A DNA stretch of 64,000 nucleotides from Rhyzopertha dominica (GCA_025024175.1 QCXZ01000001.1:14198001-14262000); one strand, 5' to 3'. Shown: positions 1 through 12,885, counted from the first letter of the stretch. Translations and numbers: made by a program. Notes: generated by a model from the sequence alone, not told the origin.

Positions 1-2149
1 TACAATGGGCCTGTAGCCCACATTTTTTTATTGCAGAATATATATCTGCATGAAAAAATAATAGACCCGTGTTTTTTTTTTATTTTTCGTAAAGCGCTTA
101 ATGGTCGAAAAAATTAATAATGTTTAAAGTTTGAATCTGTGACGTCACTGTTCCCTGGCGGGCTTACTCGGTGCAACTAGTGTGATGTTGCCACGAGCAT
201 TTTGTGATCCTAGAATGTCAATCAGTGCGGTTGGCCAAGGTTAGATTTCTAAAACTGAAGTTATATTGCCCAAACTCGCAACCATAGTTATGATTTATAA
301 CAACCTACATACAAGCAAATGAATGTGTAACAATGCGATGCGTCGCAGCAGTCTGATAAAATTTTTGAGAAATCGAGAATCGACATGGTCACGTACCGGT
401 ATTCAAGACTTCAAAGTCTTCTCGTATCTCAAAACAAAAACGTAAATAAAGATTACGCGTGTTTAGCAGCGACCAAACTAGGCAAAGGCAAAGCCGTCAA
501 ACATGCAACAAGGCATCCAGCGCATCGGCGCAATAGCGGAATGCGTCACTGGGAGCGGTGACGAATCACGCAATATTTGAATTTGGCGGAAAACTTTTAA
601 AGGTAAAAATAAGACATTAAAACATTAAAAATGTTCTTTCTGTGGCTAGCTTCTAACTCCGTTAAGTTCTAGTATACTATTTTCATAACCTAAAACAATT
701 TTGTATGTAATTATATATTTGTATTTTTCCCTGTTATTCTGTGTACACCTGTAGGAAAAATAAATCATATTATTATTATATTATATTAGGTCCAGGCAAA
801 GTCGCACATGTGTTAAAATAACAATTTGCTTCACATTACAACATACCTTCACCTCAAACTGTTTCTCTACATCGAAGCAAGTTTGGAAGCGTGCTTTTGG
901 TTGTTTTGAATGTTCATAAAAATGAATGGAATCGCTTTAAAATACTGCTTTTATTTTCTGGTAAGCAAGCTGCACGTTGTTTACGGAATTACAAGTGCCC
1001 ATGGCATCATTATAAGAAAAGAATACGAAAAACACAAATATATCATATCTGAAAAATATGCCTAATGTACTATACTGAATTTCTACGAACAGATTCGACG
1101 GTATTAAATAATTATTTTGCTAATTTAACAATTAGGTCAGTTTTAAAAGTTTTAAGTTTTATATGGCTTAACTTAGAATACAACTAGAAAATAACACAAA
1201 GCATAATAACGGTTCAATTATTACTATCTTATTTTTTGTATAACTTGGGCAGTTCAGTACTTAGCATTCACTATCATTGTTACGACTACCATAAAAACAC
1301 AACAGAAAATGAACCGCCGGTGTATTATTCAGAACTGCTCGACTAGATAAAGCTGAATGTTTTCTATAGTCCTTTGTTATTTTACTTAGTAATTAGAAAA
1401 AAATCTTAACGGAAATATTAACGCGATAAAACAGTATTAATTGGAATAGGCAACATCTACGTAGATAAAAATAATACTCATTCTTAAATTGACTCGATAA
1501 ATACACAACCAATTAGTTTGATACGAAACGCACGAACAAGAAATTCTACTACATTCACCTTAGAGACAAAAAATCGGGGACACCTTATGGAAGTTTTTAA
1601 ATAAGTAATCCTACTTTCAGCATAAGTGACATAGAATGCGAGCTGTACACCCGAACAAAAGCTACGAACGTTATTACTATAACTACTAAAAAAAATCAAC
1701 AAAACAGCTCATTCACGCGATACTGAGAAACAACCATAACTGTTTCCCATTCACAAACCGCTATTTAAACAACCAGGTTATTTTGACCATGAAATGGACC
1801 TCGCATTAACTAAATTGTATACACGTCCAGCCAGTTAGTTTCGCGTCTGTTGCGTCGTCCCATTGAACTTGAACTTATCGACGGTCGTACCTATCGCGGC
1901 AATTTAAATGCACGTGTTGCAGGTGCAAATCTGCATCTTGCTTTATCGGACAGCAAATCACCGACACATAGCGGACTGCTCCGACACGTCCAGGAAATAT
2001 TACGGGAGGTGTAGCCGGAAGCATATCGCGGGCAGAAGTCGGAATGGCCGTTGCCGTCTGAAATTGATACGCGCAGTTTGTTTCAGTCAAGTTTTATTGT
2101 GGAAATCACGCGAAGCCTTCCGTGTTTGCTGCACTTGAACGGTGCACTG
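1..2149. other. A+T-rich DNA, no gene recognised
   Basis: I see no recognisable exon, RNA gene or mobile element here. The stretch at about 480-600 and that at 1860-2130 are richer in G+C and CpG than their surroundings, but the open frames in them are short (76 codons or less) and resemble nothing I know. A short TTATTATTATATTATATTAGG-like simple stretch lies near 770-790. Confidence 0.5.
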
Positions 2150-3010
2150 AAATCTTGAACAAGCTGAAAGAAATGACAAGTGACAACTGAAATACAGATA
2201 AGTCCATCGTAGTTACTGCAGCAGATAAAGTTAGTAAACTATTACATGAGGAAACGCACAAAAAATTGTCCCGGGATCCTATCTCAAAAATCTTATTAAA
2301 TTTTAAATGTGTTCCCGACTGCAAAGTACCATAAATGTATAGTTTACCTAAAATCCATGAAACCAATTCCCCTAAGACTTATAGGCAATACGATTGATAA
2401 GTCTTTGTTACAAATTAGCAAAACTATTTGGAGCAATATGTAGAGAAAAAACTCAAGGTTACATTAAGATTTTATTCATGTTATATAAAAGGATGGAGTA
2501 TTTTAGAAATTGATAATTTAGTTCGTTTTGAATTTGAATAGTCAAAATACTGACATAAAATTTAAGATTAAGTCGAAAACTAGTATAAATATCCAAATCT
2601 ACAAAGAAAACACTAAATCAGCACAAGTAAGAAATGGTTGCAGTAATAAGAATGTTTAGTCAATGTTTAATAAGTGCTCGTCTAAGTCAAGCAAATTCTT
2701 AATCAATCAAATATTTCAAGCTATGTTTGCCTTATTTACAAAATTTTTCAGGAAAAAAAATAAAGAGGATATTTAAAAAGCATTATATTTTAGTTGTTGA
2801 TAGTGCACAATATAATAATCTAGATAAAACTGTATGTTCTTGTGGCGAATGTGTTGTAGGTAAAAGCAGACAAAAGTAAGGATACGTTTGAAACAAACAG
2901 ATAAATCTTACGTAGCTTAACATTTATATTTAAATAAACATATCATTGATTTTGACAATGACAAAATTCTGAACTTATTGTTTTCGAGAATAGCATTTCC
3001 GGAAAAGAAA
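2150..3010 (+). pseudogene. Decayed Penelope-like element: reverse transcriptase and GIY-YIG endonuclease remnants
   Basis: One frame from about 2199 reads DKSIVVTAADK, then HKKLSRDP, one stop, then SLPKIHE. This order matches the conserved fingers region of Penelope-like reverse transcriptases (I-x-PADKG, KLxxDPT, GLPKIHK). A following stretch near 2440-2545 ends in IDNLVRFEFE, corresponding to the family's LVSFDVxSLF motif. Further on, near 2830-2875, VCSCGECVVGKSRQK resembles the CxCGxxYVGxT signature of the GIY-YIG endonuclease, and 2925-2985 reads HIIDFDNDKIL, a typical downstream endonuclease motif. Stops, frameshifts and loss of most of the palm and thumb leave about 0.9 kb of an element that is normally well over 2 kb, so it cannot be autonomous. 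Family members copy RNA into DNA and insert it with the endonuclease. I am fairly sure of the family and unsure of the exact ends. Confidence 0.8.
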
Positions 3011-5044
3011 TCCCATTTAGATCCCTTTAAGTCTGTGTTCACGATGGGTCAAAAGTCCCAATGCTAGATAATGTTGGAGTCCAATTTTAGTCGCAAAGTT
3101 AAATTTGAAATATAACAAAGAAATAAAAGTCGCTGCATCGTTATTCTTTGTAATATACTGCACCTAAAAAACGTAAGATAAAGGACAAAAATGGGTCGCC
3201 TTGCATACAATGTAATTTTTATCGTCTGCATCTAAACTAACAGATTATTCAATAACAAGTACAGATAGGTTACTGGAAACGTTGAAAACATCAATAACAA
3301 CATATTATGATTCTTTTGTCGTATACATAGTTTGTGAACCGTTTTGTATTATTAAATTGTAAATTTCTCCACGAAGTGGTACTCCATAAAATGTGTACAT
3401 CGAAAATGTAGACCACTAAAACATTTTTAGTGAAAAACTTTAAACGTCAATTTTTTGTTTCGTTGCGTGGTTTGAAATTCTCAATCCCATGGTCCAATAA
3501 TCATTGGACCATGCTCACTCCATTCCAGGCCAGGCCACGTCATTCTTTGGTCGATTGTATCCAACTGCTAATCTTAAAAGTAGGTATTTAGATCAAAAAG
3601 GTAAAGTGATGTGGTAGTAGTTCAAAATCTAAGTAAAAAACTTGTGAAAATTCTACACTTACATGTACGACTTTTATTTCTATATGATGGCCTGAAAAAA
3701 GATATACGGATTTTGCGCTGTTTGACCTGACCAGATCACCAAATAGTATGACCTGGAAATTGAGCGACTGATCGTGTTTGCGTACTAATAAACAAAATTA
3801 TTTTGCAGTATATTAAGATATATAGTTTGGTAACTTTTTGCTTTGAGAACTTTACACAAGACCTACAGATATATGTCTCAATGTGAAGACTACCACTCAT
3901 CAATGCTGTGGTTCGATTAACAGTCAAAGCACTCATTAACGATGAAAACACATTAATGGGCCATCTGACATAATTATAAATTCTAATTAAATTTGGGATG
4001 TGAGCGTCTGATGGTCGTGTGGCAGTTTATTCAGAAGCTCGCAATGCTTAGCAGAGTGATATAGCGGCAAAGTGTTAGATGGCGTGTCGATAGGATTACT
4101 AATGTGTTTTCATCGTTGATATACTGCTCTGACTGCTAGCCATGTCGTGGCACATAATTGGAGTCCTCATTTTACTCCTAATGTTAACAAGAGTTGCCAG
4201 AACGATTTCTGTCTCAACTTTAATTATCTTTGATACCTATATAAACTGATATTTGATTTTCGTCAAAAGCTTGGTCTTGCTTGAACTCGATAGGATGCGG
4301 GTTAAATCACAATAGAAATCAGGTGTTCAAAATATTGTAAAAATCATGACACAACCATGGCAAATCAAGGGACAATTAAACGAAATTAAGAGGTTCTGAA
4401 AAAACAAATGTAAAACGAGTAAATGGTAATTACTTTGTTTTAGTTAAATACTAGAGTAGTAAGTACTATAAGTTTTATTTACATCAAGTCAAATCGCTTG
4501 CAAACGAATGGTAGTGCGGAGACACTAGGAAGAAACCTACTCCGAATTGGGCACGTGTAAATTTACTAGATCGTTAGTGAGAATTAATTTCGGTAGCTTT
4601 GCGTGGCGTAGATTTGGATAGAATCACGGATGAAGCTACCTTACCGACGCAATGGATTAACTGCTTCCCGGCTTTCTTAATGATTAGAAAGCAATTGCAT
4701 AAAAACATTTTATTAAAAAAGTATTCCCTTTGCTGGATTTTAAATGAAATAGATGATATTAGCAGTCATCGTACGATTTACTCAAAGTCTTCATTGGCGA
4801 ATACGTATATCTATATTCACAAATAAACTCCAAAATAATCAACAGAATGTTAGAAACTGGACTAGAAAAATGCAACTGAATTTTTCAAATAAACTTCCAG
4901 AAATGTCTTCAAAATAGAATCGAACTGGTTCAGCTTAACCAGAAACAGGTTCATCTGACTTTAGCCTCATGTGACGTTTGTCTGGATCGGGATTAGTTAA
5001 TAAGCGGCCATGAATATTGCAAAATGAAAATTTGGTATAGATGT
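3011..5044. other. A+T-rich DNA, no gene recognised
   Basis: There are only short open frames (75 codons or less) without recognisable domains. This may include the decayed 3' part of the Penelope-like element, but I found no boundary or terminal repeat to prove it. The only structure noted is a perfect hairpin at 3488-3513. Confidence 0.45.
3488..3513. repeat. Perfect 11-bp hairpin
   Basis: The arms CATGGTCCAAT and ATTGGACCATG are perfectly complementary around a 4-nt loop. Nothing around it indicates a terminator, an RNA gene or an element end. Confidence 0.6.
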
Positions 5045-5777
5045 AGTCCGCTTCACTAAACATGAGACGGCGTAGACGGAACGCGTGGCGGGTTGTGTGT
5101 CTCATTATTAATCTAGCGGTCACTTTACGAAATACAACGTAGGTTGCTACAGGAGGTAAGTGCAGAAACCTACATTATGTAAGTACAAAAGCCGATTGCC
5201 TAGTAATTCTGTGAAAAACGGCGTGCGTCATCTAGATGGTCTTAGGAACTACGATGTGTTACGGTCGGCAAGCAGAGAAAAGGACCAGCGAAAAAAGAAG
5301 TACGGTTTGATTGATCGATTGATTATACCGCTGGGCCGGCCGTCTATGCTGGGTTGGAGGCGTACGTGCTGAGTGCTAATAGTGCTACTGCCTAGCGCAT
5401 GTTAAGGGAATATAAGGACTGAATGGGAAGGTTATATAGGCAACAGAAGAAAATATTTTATTTGAATGTTTTCTTGGTGCTGTTGACATCATTGGTCCAT
5501 TTCAGAGTCGCTTGATTAATTTCTTGTACCTTGTGATTTCTGTTCTAGCCATTATTTTTCACTTTCGCTGGTTTCTGAATTATCCTAATTGTTTTTCGTG
5601 TAAAGTAAGGTCTTTCTCTTTTTCGTTGGTCTCCGCTTACCTCCCAAGTCTTTCCTTTTGATGTGTCCCAGCGAAAAACGAAGTACGTGGAAATAAAATT
5701 ACAAAAATCTTTGTCATATTCATTTCACCTCAAAGTTAACTACCTCCCCTACCATGTATATACGTGTCCACGTCAAA
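5045..5777 (+). mobile_element. Short-TIR element with internal tandem duplication (copy 1), interrupted by a retroposon
   Basis: This is a copy of a family also seen at 5990-6074, 32671-32996 and 62235-62643. Shared blocks in order are: a CATCTAGCGGTGGCTT-like block followed by an ACTACGAC block, a TTACGGTCGGTAAG block, a spacer with GCCGATTGC, the first blocks again (the internal duplication), a GAAATAAAAT block, TCAAAGTTAACTACCTC, and a right end reading ACGTGTCCACGTCAAA. The family's left end reads TTTGACGTGGACA, so the ends are inverted repeats. This copy is split at 5305-5667 by a retroposon. No protein is encoded, so it would be a non-autonomous DNA element (MITE-like). The left boundary of this copy is poorly preserved. 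Confidence 0.6.
5305..5667 (-). mobile_element. Retroposon (SINE-like) with 20-bp target-site duplication
   Basis: The 363-bp insert is flanked by 20-bp direct repeats at 5285-5304 and 5668-5687 (CCAGCGAAAAAAGAAGTACG with one mismatch). The host sequence on either side is continuous with the other copies of the short-TIR element, so the insertion boundaries are well supported. Read on the minus strand the insert ends in an ATCA/ATCG simple tail (plus-strand 5305-5325), which suggests target-primed reverse transcription. The region 22865-23110 is a diverged second copy. I see no clear tRNA-type A and B boxes, so the promoter class is unknown. No protein is encoded. Confidence 0.65.
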
Positions 5778-5989
5778 CTTACAGATCAAATACAGCCATC
5801 CGGGACTTTGTTATAAGTATATTGTTCTCTTACCGTATTTTTTTAAAATGCCGACTGAATTAGGAGAAATAATAATAAATATTGGGGAAGTTCAAAAAGC
5901 TAAAATTAACATGTGAGATGACGAACACAGATTCTCACAAAATGACGGGTCGATCGGCAATTAGGTCTCTGTAATCTATACTCAGGCAA

Positions 5990-6074
5990 TGTAAGGTCTC
6001 GAATCGCGACCCTTACCGGGTCGTAGCAACCTACGTCGTAGTTTATGAAACCGTGAAGACATGTCCACGTCAAA
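5990..6074 (-). mobile_element. Fragment of the short-TIR element (copy 2, left end only)
   Basis: Read on the minus strand it begins TTTGACGTGGACATGTCTTC and continues with the CATAAACTACGACGTAGG and CGGTAAGG blocks. This is the left end of the family, and it shows that the true left terminus is the inverse of the ACGTGTCCACGTCAAA right end at 5762-5777. The rest of the element is missing. Confidence 0.6.
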
Positions 6075-7867
6075 ACAATTTACAGAAGTCTGGAACGAGC
6101 AAACAACACCAATGGAAATGGAGGGAAACCCTAAGGAGATCAGGAAAAAATCAGGTAATCTAAGGAAGTCTTACGAAAATCATTGGAAAATCAACGACAT
6201 GGAGGGTTTACAACAAGCGAATATCAGTTCTACAACATGCTTATCATAATTTGTAAGTCGTTCCTGTTTTACGGATACTAGAATTCATTAAAAAAAATGG
6301 GAATCACACAACACGATCTTATTGAGCAATAAATCTGTACTTATTCAATTATGTCCGCTGTCATCGAGTTGTTTCTTGAACACTAATGAACGACGAGAAG
6401 GTGTAATTACAATATGCATTAGTTTTATTATTCGTATTATTATTTACTAATGGTTTGTTAAAATCGCAAACAAAAACGTAACACAAATAATTCCAAAACC
6501 TTTATGAGATTTATAATAGCATTTTTTGATTACATACAAGCTAGCAGGTTATTAGCCGACAAACCAACGGACATTATAAACGGTTCTATTCATCTAAGAA
6601 ATGAAAAAGCAATTCTTGCGACCCCCCATGCGACTATTATGATTCATTATCTTCGCTGTTTGACAAAATAAAATCTTTCTGATGCGCTTCTGGCCAGGCT
6701 CTCTGATCCTGGAATGTTACCTGTTCCATACAGTAGAAATTTAGAAATGACAGCAGGTAACAGTAACAGTACATGGGATACTTGCTGAACACGGCGAAAA
6801 TTTCTTTGAAAAACACATGCACGGATCTCTCAGCAGCGTTTTAGGTTAAGTACGTCTGCAGTTGGCAAATTACAAGACTAGAAGGAGGATACCATCGCTG
6901 ACCTCGGATGAACTTGCGCGCCGAGGAATGATCACAAATGCAAAGAGAGTAACGACCGGGTCCGTTAGCCGATCGTGAGTTGCTCCACTTAGGTGTATCT
7001 CTTCCTGCTCCGGTGGAACTGGTCCGATGGACCGTGCCGGACATCGTTTACAGGTGAAGATTTATCGTTCACGCCGCTATTACGCCGGATTCACGCGGAA
7101 AATGTGCGGTCAAAGGCGGGAGACTCGGTTACATATTATAGGTGGCGAAACGTAATCAAGCGCCGTTGCAGAACGACNGAATAAGCTTATTACGAAGGGC
7201 GTTAACCTCAGAATGTAGGATAAGAAATAGTGACCATCGGTAATTTTAACTGTCGATCCAAAATTTTTAATTAATAGTTTACCACTTCCTTTAATACTAT
7301 AGATTAGTTTCCCATATTCAGGATGTTCTAATTTCGTTGCTTTATACTGAGATCTCCAAAATAGTAGTAAGGAGAAGATTCAAGTGTGAAGGGAAACATG
7401 CAAATTCTCATGGCTTTTAAACGCGTATTAAATGCCCCAGCTGATGAAACGAATGGAAGAATAATTCGAGTATTGAAAGAAAACAAAGTTTAAAAAGTTA
7501 ACTTTAACCAAAAGTGTAAAAAGGTGTATGAATTATGTATTAAACAATATACAATTATAAGCACAACAATAGCACCAACCCAAATTTTGGCGATATCTAC
7601 GTTAAACTTTAAATGAATAAATAATCAAAAATTGAGGTAGTTTAAAAACAAAGCAAAATATTGTCATATAACAATTTTTATACCAATTACAAGCAATTTT
7701 ATTTATTCACCAAGCTCGAATAAATCAAGGGTACATAACTTACCTATAGAGCCTATGATTCTATGGCAATTTCAGCAAGAAATAATGTTAAGGTAACTTT
7801 GGTGGCAACATAAACCAATGCCACTTTTTTGCAATAGAAGGTACATATTGTCTCAATCAGAGTAAAA
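6075..7867. other. No gene recognised; slightly G+C-richer patch at 6840-7180
   Basis: No exon or element is recognised. The patch at 6840-7180 is richer in CpG and G+C than its surroundings and has short open frames on both strands (67 codons minus, 63 plus), none of which I can assign. It could be a promoter-proximal island, an old exon or an unrecognised repeat. Confidence 0.4.
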
Positions 7868-8570
7868 ATGCCCCGCGGGTCTTATTATTTGAGCTTGGAA
7901 TGGTATAATTTTGGTTTCTTAGGACGAAAGGCTAAGTCGACGTGAAATTGCTCGAAGAATTAATCGGTCATGCAAGTTGTGCAAAATTACCTAAGAAACC
8001 CCCCGGAATATGGTGATATACTAAACAGGAGGCCCAAAAAAGTTTCCCCTAACGTATATAATTTATAGCATTTGCATCATTTAATTTTTATTTCTTTCCG
8101 AGTTTATCCTATGCTTCAAATGCTTTTCATCTTATTTCTTTTTGGTAAAAAAACAGTTTCAATTGCAAGCGGTATTTTGAGGGATGTACTCTCATGGTAT
8201 CACAGAAGAGGCTTTAAATTTGTGTTAACCAACAACACGGATGAATACAAGACTACCTTTAATGTCTTAGAAGGTCGTCTATTGTCATTTTTAAATTAGA
8301 ATAACCTCAAATAGATCACGTCTTCCAACAAAACAATGGGCGGAGAGGCGATGGCATGGTTCGGGGATAAAAAATATTGACTTGTTAGAGGGGACTACAT
8401 GCTCCTCGGACATAAATCCCAATGGAAAATCTTTGGGGAATCTTGGTTCGCCGACCATACAAAGACCACAAACAATATTCCTCCATTAACGAATTAAAAC
8501 TTTCTTTGGAGATATTCAGAAGATGAAGTACTAATAAAATTGGTTGGGGGTATGAATACGTGAATTCTTG
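7868..8570 (+). pseudogene. Tc1-like transposase fossil
   Basis: The start at 7868 reads MPRGS, the usual opening of Tc1/Tc3-type transposases. After a frameshift SRREIARRINRSCK follows, which is the second helix-turn-helix of the DNA-binding domain, then RPKKVSPNVY from the linker. Near 8250-8290 FNVLEGRLLSFLN matches the stretch before the second catalytic Asp. Near 8415-8500 PMENLWGILVRR and KQYSSINELK match the conserved C-terminus. Multiple stops, frameshifts and an internal deletion covering the first two catalytic Asp residues make it inactive. Intact relatives are about 340 residues, and this fossil spans about 700 bp. I did not find convincing terminal inverted repeats. Confidence 0.85.
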
Positions 8571-10467
8571 AGTACATTAGACAAAAATAGTGACCTAACC
8601 CATTATTTAATTATAGAATAACAATCTTTTCAGTTAAATGTCACTTACTGTAGTTATGTAGCAATTATTTATGCAATCCTGTTAAATAAATACAACAAAT
8701 TGTTTGAAAATGGCGTAAACTTTATTTTTGGAGACTTTTCACTTTATTTTCAAGGCCTTCAAATGCAATATTGACTTATTTAAAGTAGTTACGCCGCCAC
8801 TGACAGAAGTCAAAAAATTCCTTCCTATTTTGAAAGTTGAAATACTGTCGTCACTTCAGAACATGTCATCGAAGAATATATCACACAAATTATGACAAAA
8901 AGCACAAACTGAGGAATAGTGTCTATATGCCTTAAAAATGTCTTTCTAAATTACTGTTAGCACCTTGTAAAAAGTGACTTAAATATGTACTTTCTTTTTG
9001 TGATATCATGTCTATTAGAAAATTACTAGGTTCTTATTAACTGGCATAAAAGCTTAACCTTGTCTCTATTTAATATTTTCTTTCTGTCTTTCTTATCATT
9101 TACGAAATTTTCACGCACAGGCCCAAAGGTAAAGTAACCCGTGTTTCCATATCCGCATTTTAAACTGCTCTGGTTTGGGAACCCTGCGTATTTTTTAATC
9201 TAATTGAACACAAATACGGGTGATTACTAAAATTTAGTCATGGAAAGATACACAGTCGAACATACACGTTCAAATAAGTCAATTATATTGCAAAATTTCA
9301 TGGGCTACGTGCGTAAAAATTATAGTGCGCATAATAAATAAACGAATCGAAGCAAAATGATCGTTGATGACGTATTTTGCTGATTTGCTTGTAAATAATG
9401 TCAATTCCAATTTCAAACAACTAACAGACCTACTAGGACAATGAAAATGAGCAAATACAGGCAATTTTTTTTGGATGATGCATTTAAAATTCATTACAAA
9501 AATTCGAACCTTTTATATGAGAATTTGTAAATGAAACTTTATAGGAATGAAGTGTGTCATATCTTCAGCAAACGATAATTTGTGTCTTTTTTGTTAAATA
9601 TGGCACGTATACAATAAAGAATGAGGTATCCTTATAAAGGTGCCATTAAGTGAAGGCTAAACACAAATGCGTACGCAATATCCACCTACGATACGCCTTT
9701 TCTAAACTCACCTGCCTGCCGCTCTTGTTCTCAGTAACGTCCGATTAACACACTAGCTAGAAAAATGAAGGCGTCCTTGACATCAAACTAGGTTAGCCAA
9801 ACATTGAAACAAAAACAGCCTCAAGAAAAATATTTTGTTTTCATCAAGCCAAGCACTTTGTCGAGCTGCTGGCATGTCAAAACTTCATGTTATTAACTAT
9901 TCTTGGGCCAAACAACCTTGTAATGCTGTAAAGGGGTAGAAACAGCGAACACATACAAAATGTAGCTTAATATTAAGCGTTATTTTATTAAAGGATACCT
10001 TCGAATTCATGTATAAAGCCAAATGTTCAAAAACCTCTGTTTAACACTATAAAGCGCACTTTTTGGATAGGTATAACAAATAATAAAAGCGATATAACAT
10101 TGAAGTATCAATGAAACCGTTAACAATTTCGTCATAACATTACAGATGAAGGTGTATTCTTTGTTGCCAGTGAAACTGTTTAATCCCAAATCATTCCAGC
10201 AAAAGCGCCGCGCAACAAATATAACGGTACAAGCATAAACGCTTTTATGAGCAGTGCTTCGCCCGTATTAAATAAAGAATACAATGCGCATAGCGTAAAA
10301 CGAAATGTACAAAGTTACTTTCAGGCCGAGTCACGAAAGCTATTTAGCTGAAATGTCGTTGGTTTAGTACACAGGGGTTGCTAGATTTCAAGATACGGGA
10401 GCAATCTACATATAAATTAAACTCCAGCTTTTCGGCTTAACCCATAACACATTAATGTGTAACTAAA

Positions 10468-10866
10468 ATGTTCGATCCTAACTGCCCGCAATCAACGTTG
10501 ACGAAGCGTCGTTATTCGATAGATGGAAATCAGTGGCCCTTCGGAGTCAGCTCGTTGGGCTTAATACCTAAATCCGTCGCCGGGAATTCATATACCCACT
10601 ATCAAAAACGTATTTTCATTGAATTCGTTATTTTACGATATACAGATAGTTCGATATTGAATCTTTTACTCACACATACGTTCTCATTTTGCCCATTCAA
10701 CCATTTATATCAATTCATTACAAGTTTAAAATGTAAAAACTGTTTGCAGTGCGCATGCTTGCAGATAACATTTCTTAATCACAACATAAAGTTATTTCCT
10801 TGCGCCCAAATTTTCAAAATATCATATAATTTTCTCCATTTTCAAGCGATTTGTCAGATTTTGTAG
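10468..10866 (+). CDS. Unrecognised 132-codon ORF, probably not a gene
   Basis: I do not recognise this frame. The first 45 residues are mixed polar. The middle holds a run of hydrophobic and aromatic residues with four clustered cysteines (CKNCLQCAC), and the end is hydrophobic. No signal peptide, catalytic motif or domain can be named. There is no neighbour to suggest a role, and codon use looks like the A+T-rich background. A frame of this length can arise by chance in a 64-kb window read six ways, so I list it only as a candidate. Confidence 0.1.
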   Translation: MFDPNCPQSTLTKRRYSIDGNQWPFGVSSLGLIPKSVAGNSYTHYQKRIFIEFVILRYTDSSILNLLLTHTFSFCPFNHLYQFITSLKCKNCLQCACLQITFLNHNIKLFPCAQIFKISYNFLHFQAICQIL

Positions 10867-12045
10867 GAGATTAAGTAAGATCCAAACGATCCTCAAATAC
10901 TTAATCAACTTAAAAAGCTGAAGCCTGGGGTACCGAAGAAATAACTTCNTATACCTTNGATGTATGTACATACAATCTAGCATATGCCGGAAAGTCCCAA
11001 TTTCTCTTGAGTTTAAGCTAACATTTTACAATGTTGTGTACATTTGTAAAAGTCTCTTGGGAATGCTATAGTCTTATATTATAGCATACGACATCAACAC
11101 TTGTGTTATATAAGAACATAAGCACATTCATTATGTTTGGTTATGCAAAGGCCATTGGTGACCTTAAGTACATTTCACGTAGACGCATATATAAAACGAT
11201 ATCTAGAATGCTAAATCGATATGTTCTTAGGAGGCGTCACTTGCTTGCCTAAGAAGCCGATATTCTTTTAGAACATTCGAGTGTTTACAGAAACAACCCA
11301 TGTCTAGTTTATATACGTTATGAGCTCCCATACTTATTTCCCGAGGGAAGTTCCATCCGCGTAATACCAAAAACTAATTATGTAGGTAGACCTTTTCCTT
11401 ATAAATAACATCAAACAAGCGCAATGTTGTAGTTTCAATATTAATGGTGACAAACAACATTACTGGAGTAGTATTTATCCAAACATCCAGGTGAATTATT
11501 GCGGACTTACGTATATGGCAAGGGATTGTATTATGTAACATGCGGAATGCGCCTGTATTGCGCAACTAACTCTCTTTAGAAAAGCAGGATAATAAATTAA
11601 ACGCAGCAAATATGAACATGGCACATTATTTATATTAGTGCTACAAAGCAGATACCGGAATTTGCGGTGGTCGGCCGACTCTACAAAAATTAGATGACCG
11701 TAAGGTGGAATACGAGTATACCTAGCAACCTCCATGCTGCGTCAGGTGCGATTATCTGAATCGGGTTTTCTTCCGTGTCATCCAACGATTATGGTTCGTA
11801 CAAGCATACAGATAACCAAATCACTGCTTACATGGAACCTAAATGTGGCCGAATAATGTCATTCTGTTTACCTGACGTCTACTGTTTACAATTACAATTG
11901 ACGTTGTTTTTAAGGTCTTTACTTAACTTTCAGTGTATTTCTTGTAAGCACGGAAAGTTGTAATCATTTCCATCGGCATACCTAATAACCTAGGGTATAC
12001 TGGGACGTGCTATCCAGGAAGTTGTTATTAAAAAGATAATGTCTT

Positions 12046-12459
12046 TTGAGTAGATATAATTTTAGTTCACACACAAAGCGACAAAAATACAAAGCCTCAA
12101 ATCTGTATAGACTAAAGAAAAAACTATTTTGCTTTCAAAATAATAATTACCAAGTACTGAATGGTATCCATGTAAAAGTGAAATGTCGATTAGATATGCT
12201 GTTTTGGACTTTATTAACGAAATCTCGGGAACCTTTCAACATAATACGCCCCACCATTTCAGTACTTCACTGTTATCTTTATATGCCTAAAAATTATACC
12301 TCTTACCAAACGAAAGAAATCTCTGAAAAGATATCATTCGGTTTAGCAGATACAGTACCTTCGTATCGTTTTTCGAAATTATTAAAAGTACTTAATTTGA
12401 AAATGAGTATTGCTGAACAGAGAGGTGTTGACTGCAAACAGTTTATGCCTTTTAAGTAA
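12046..12459 (+). CDS. Unrecognised 137-codon ORF, probably not a gene
   Basis: I do not recognise this frame. It is basic at the N-terminus (many Lys and Arg in the first 30 residues), has no membrane segment and no motif I can name. The open frame does not overlap a recognised repeat. It could be part of an old element or a chance frame. Confidence 0.1.
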   Translation: MSRYNFSSHTKRQKYKASNLYRLKKKLFCFQNNNYQVLNGIHVKVKCRLDMLFWTLLTKSREPFNIIRPTISVLHCYLYMPKNYTSYQTKEISEKISFGLADTVPSYRFSKLLKVLNLKMSIAEQRGVDCKQFMPFK

Positions 12460-12885
12460 TCTCCTGTTTAATAGCAAATACATTATGATGTTTACTTTCA
12501 GGCCACATGAATCTACTGGTCTTAGCTGCGCTATAATTTTTCTGCTCTAAATATTGACGGACGATGTATTATTTATAACGTGCATCTTTTTTGAAAGCGC
12601 ACGAGGGCGGTTTGGTTGGAAGTTGCACTATACATGGTTAAACTGCAAATGTTGAGCAGAATACTGAGCTCTTGCTTGGCCTGTTTCTTAATTCGACAAT
12701 GAACTGACTACTTCTATTAAGGGATTCCTCTAATAGCTTTTAGTTCGAGCAGAAGTAAAGTCTTAGCTCGAATGGACACGAAGCTGAAAACTTAACGACA
12801 AAAAAGCAGTTTCGATGTAATTACGGTTTGTCAGCGCAACACACAAATGACAGGTTAAGTAGGTATGCCTTTTGCAAGATAAGTA

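Larger units (their letters stand above)
8571..12885. other. No gene or element recognised; two unassigned ORFs inside
   Basis: This is A+T-rich DNA with ordinary base composition for the window. Apart from the two unassigned open frames listed separately (10468-10866 and 12046-12459) I see only chance-length frames. A short 8-bp-arm palindrome (ATGCTATA...TATAGCAT) lies near 11067-11091. No tRNA-like or repeat structure was found. Confidence 0.4.
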
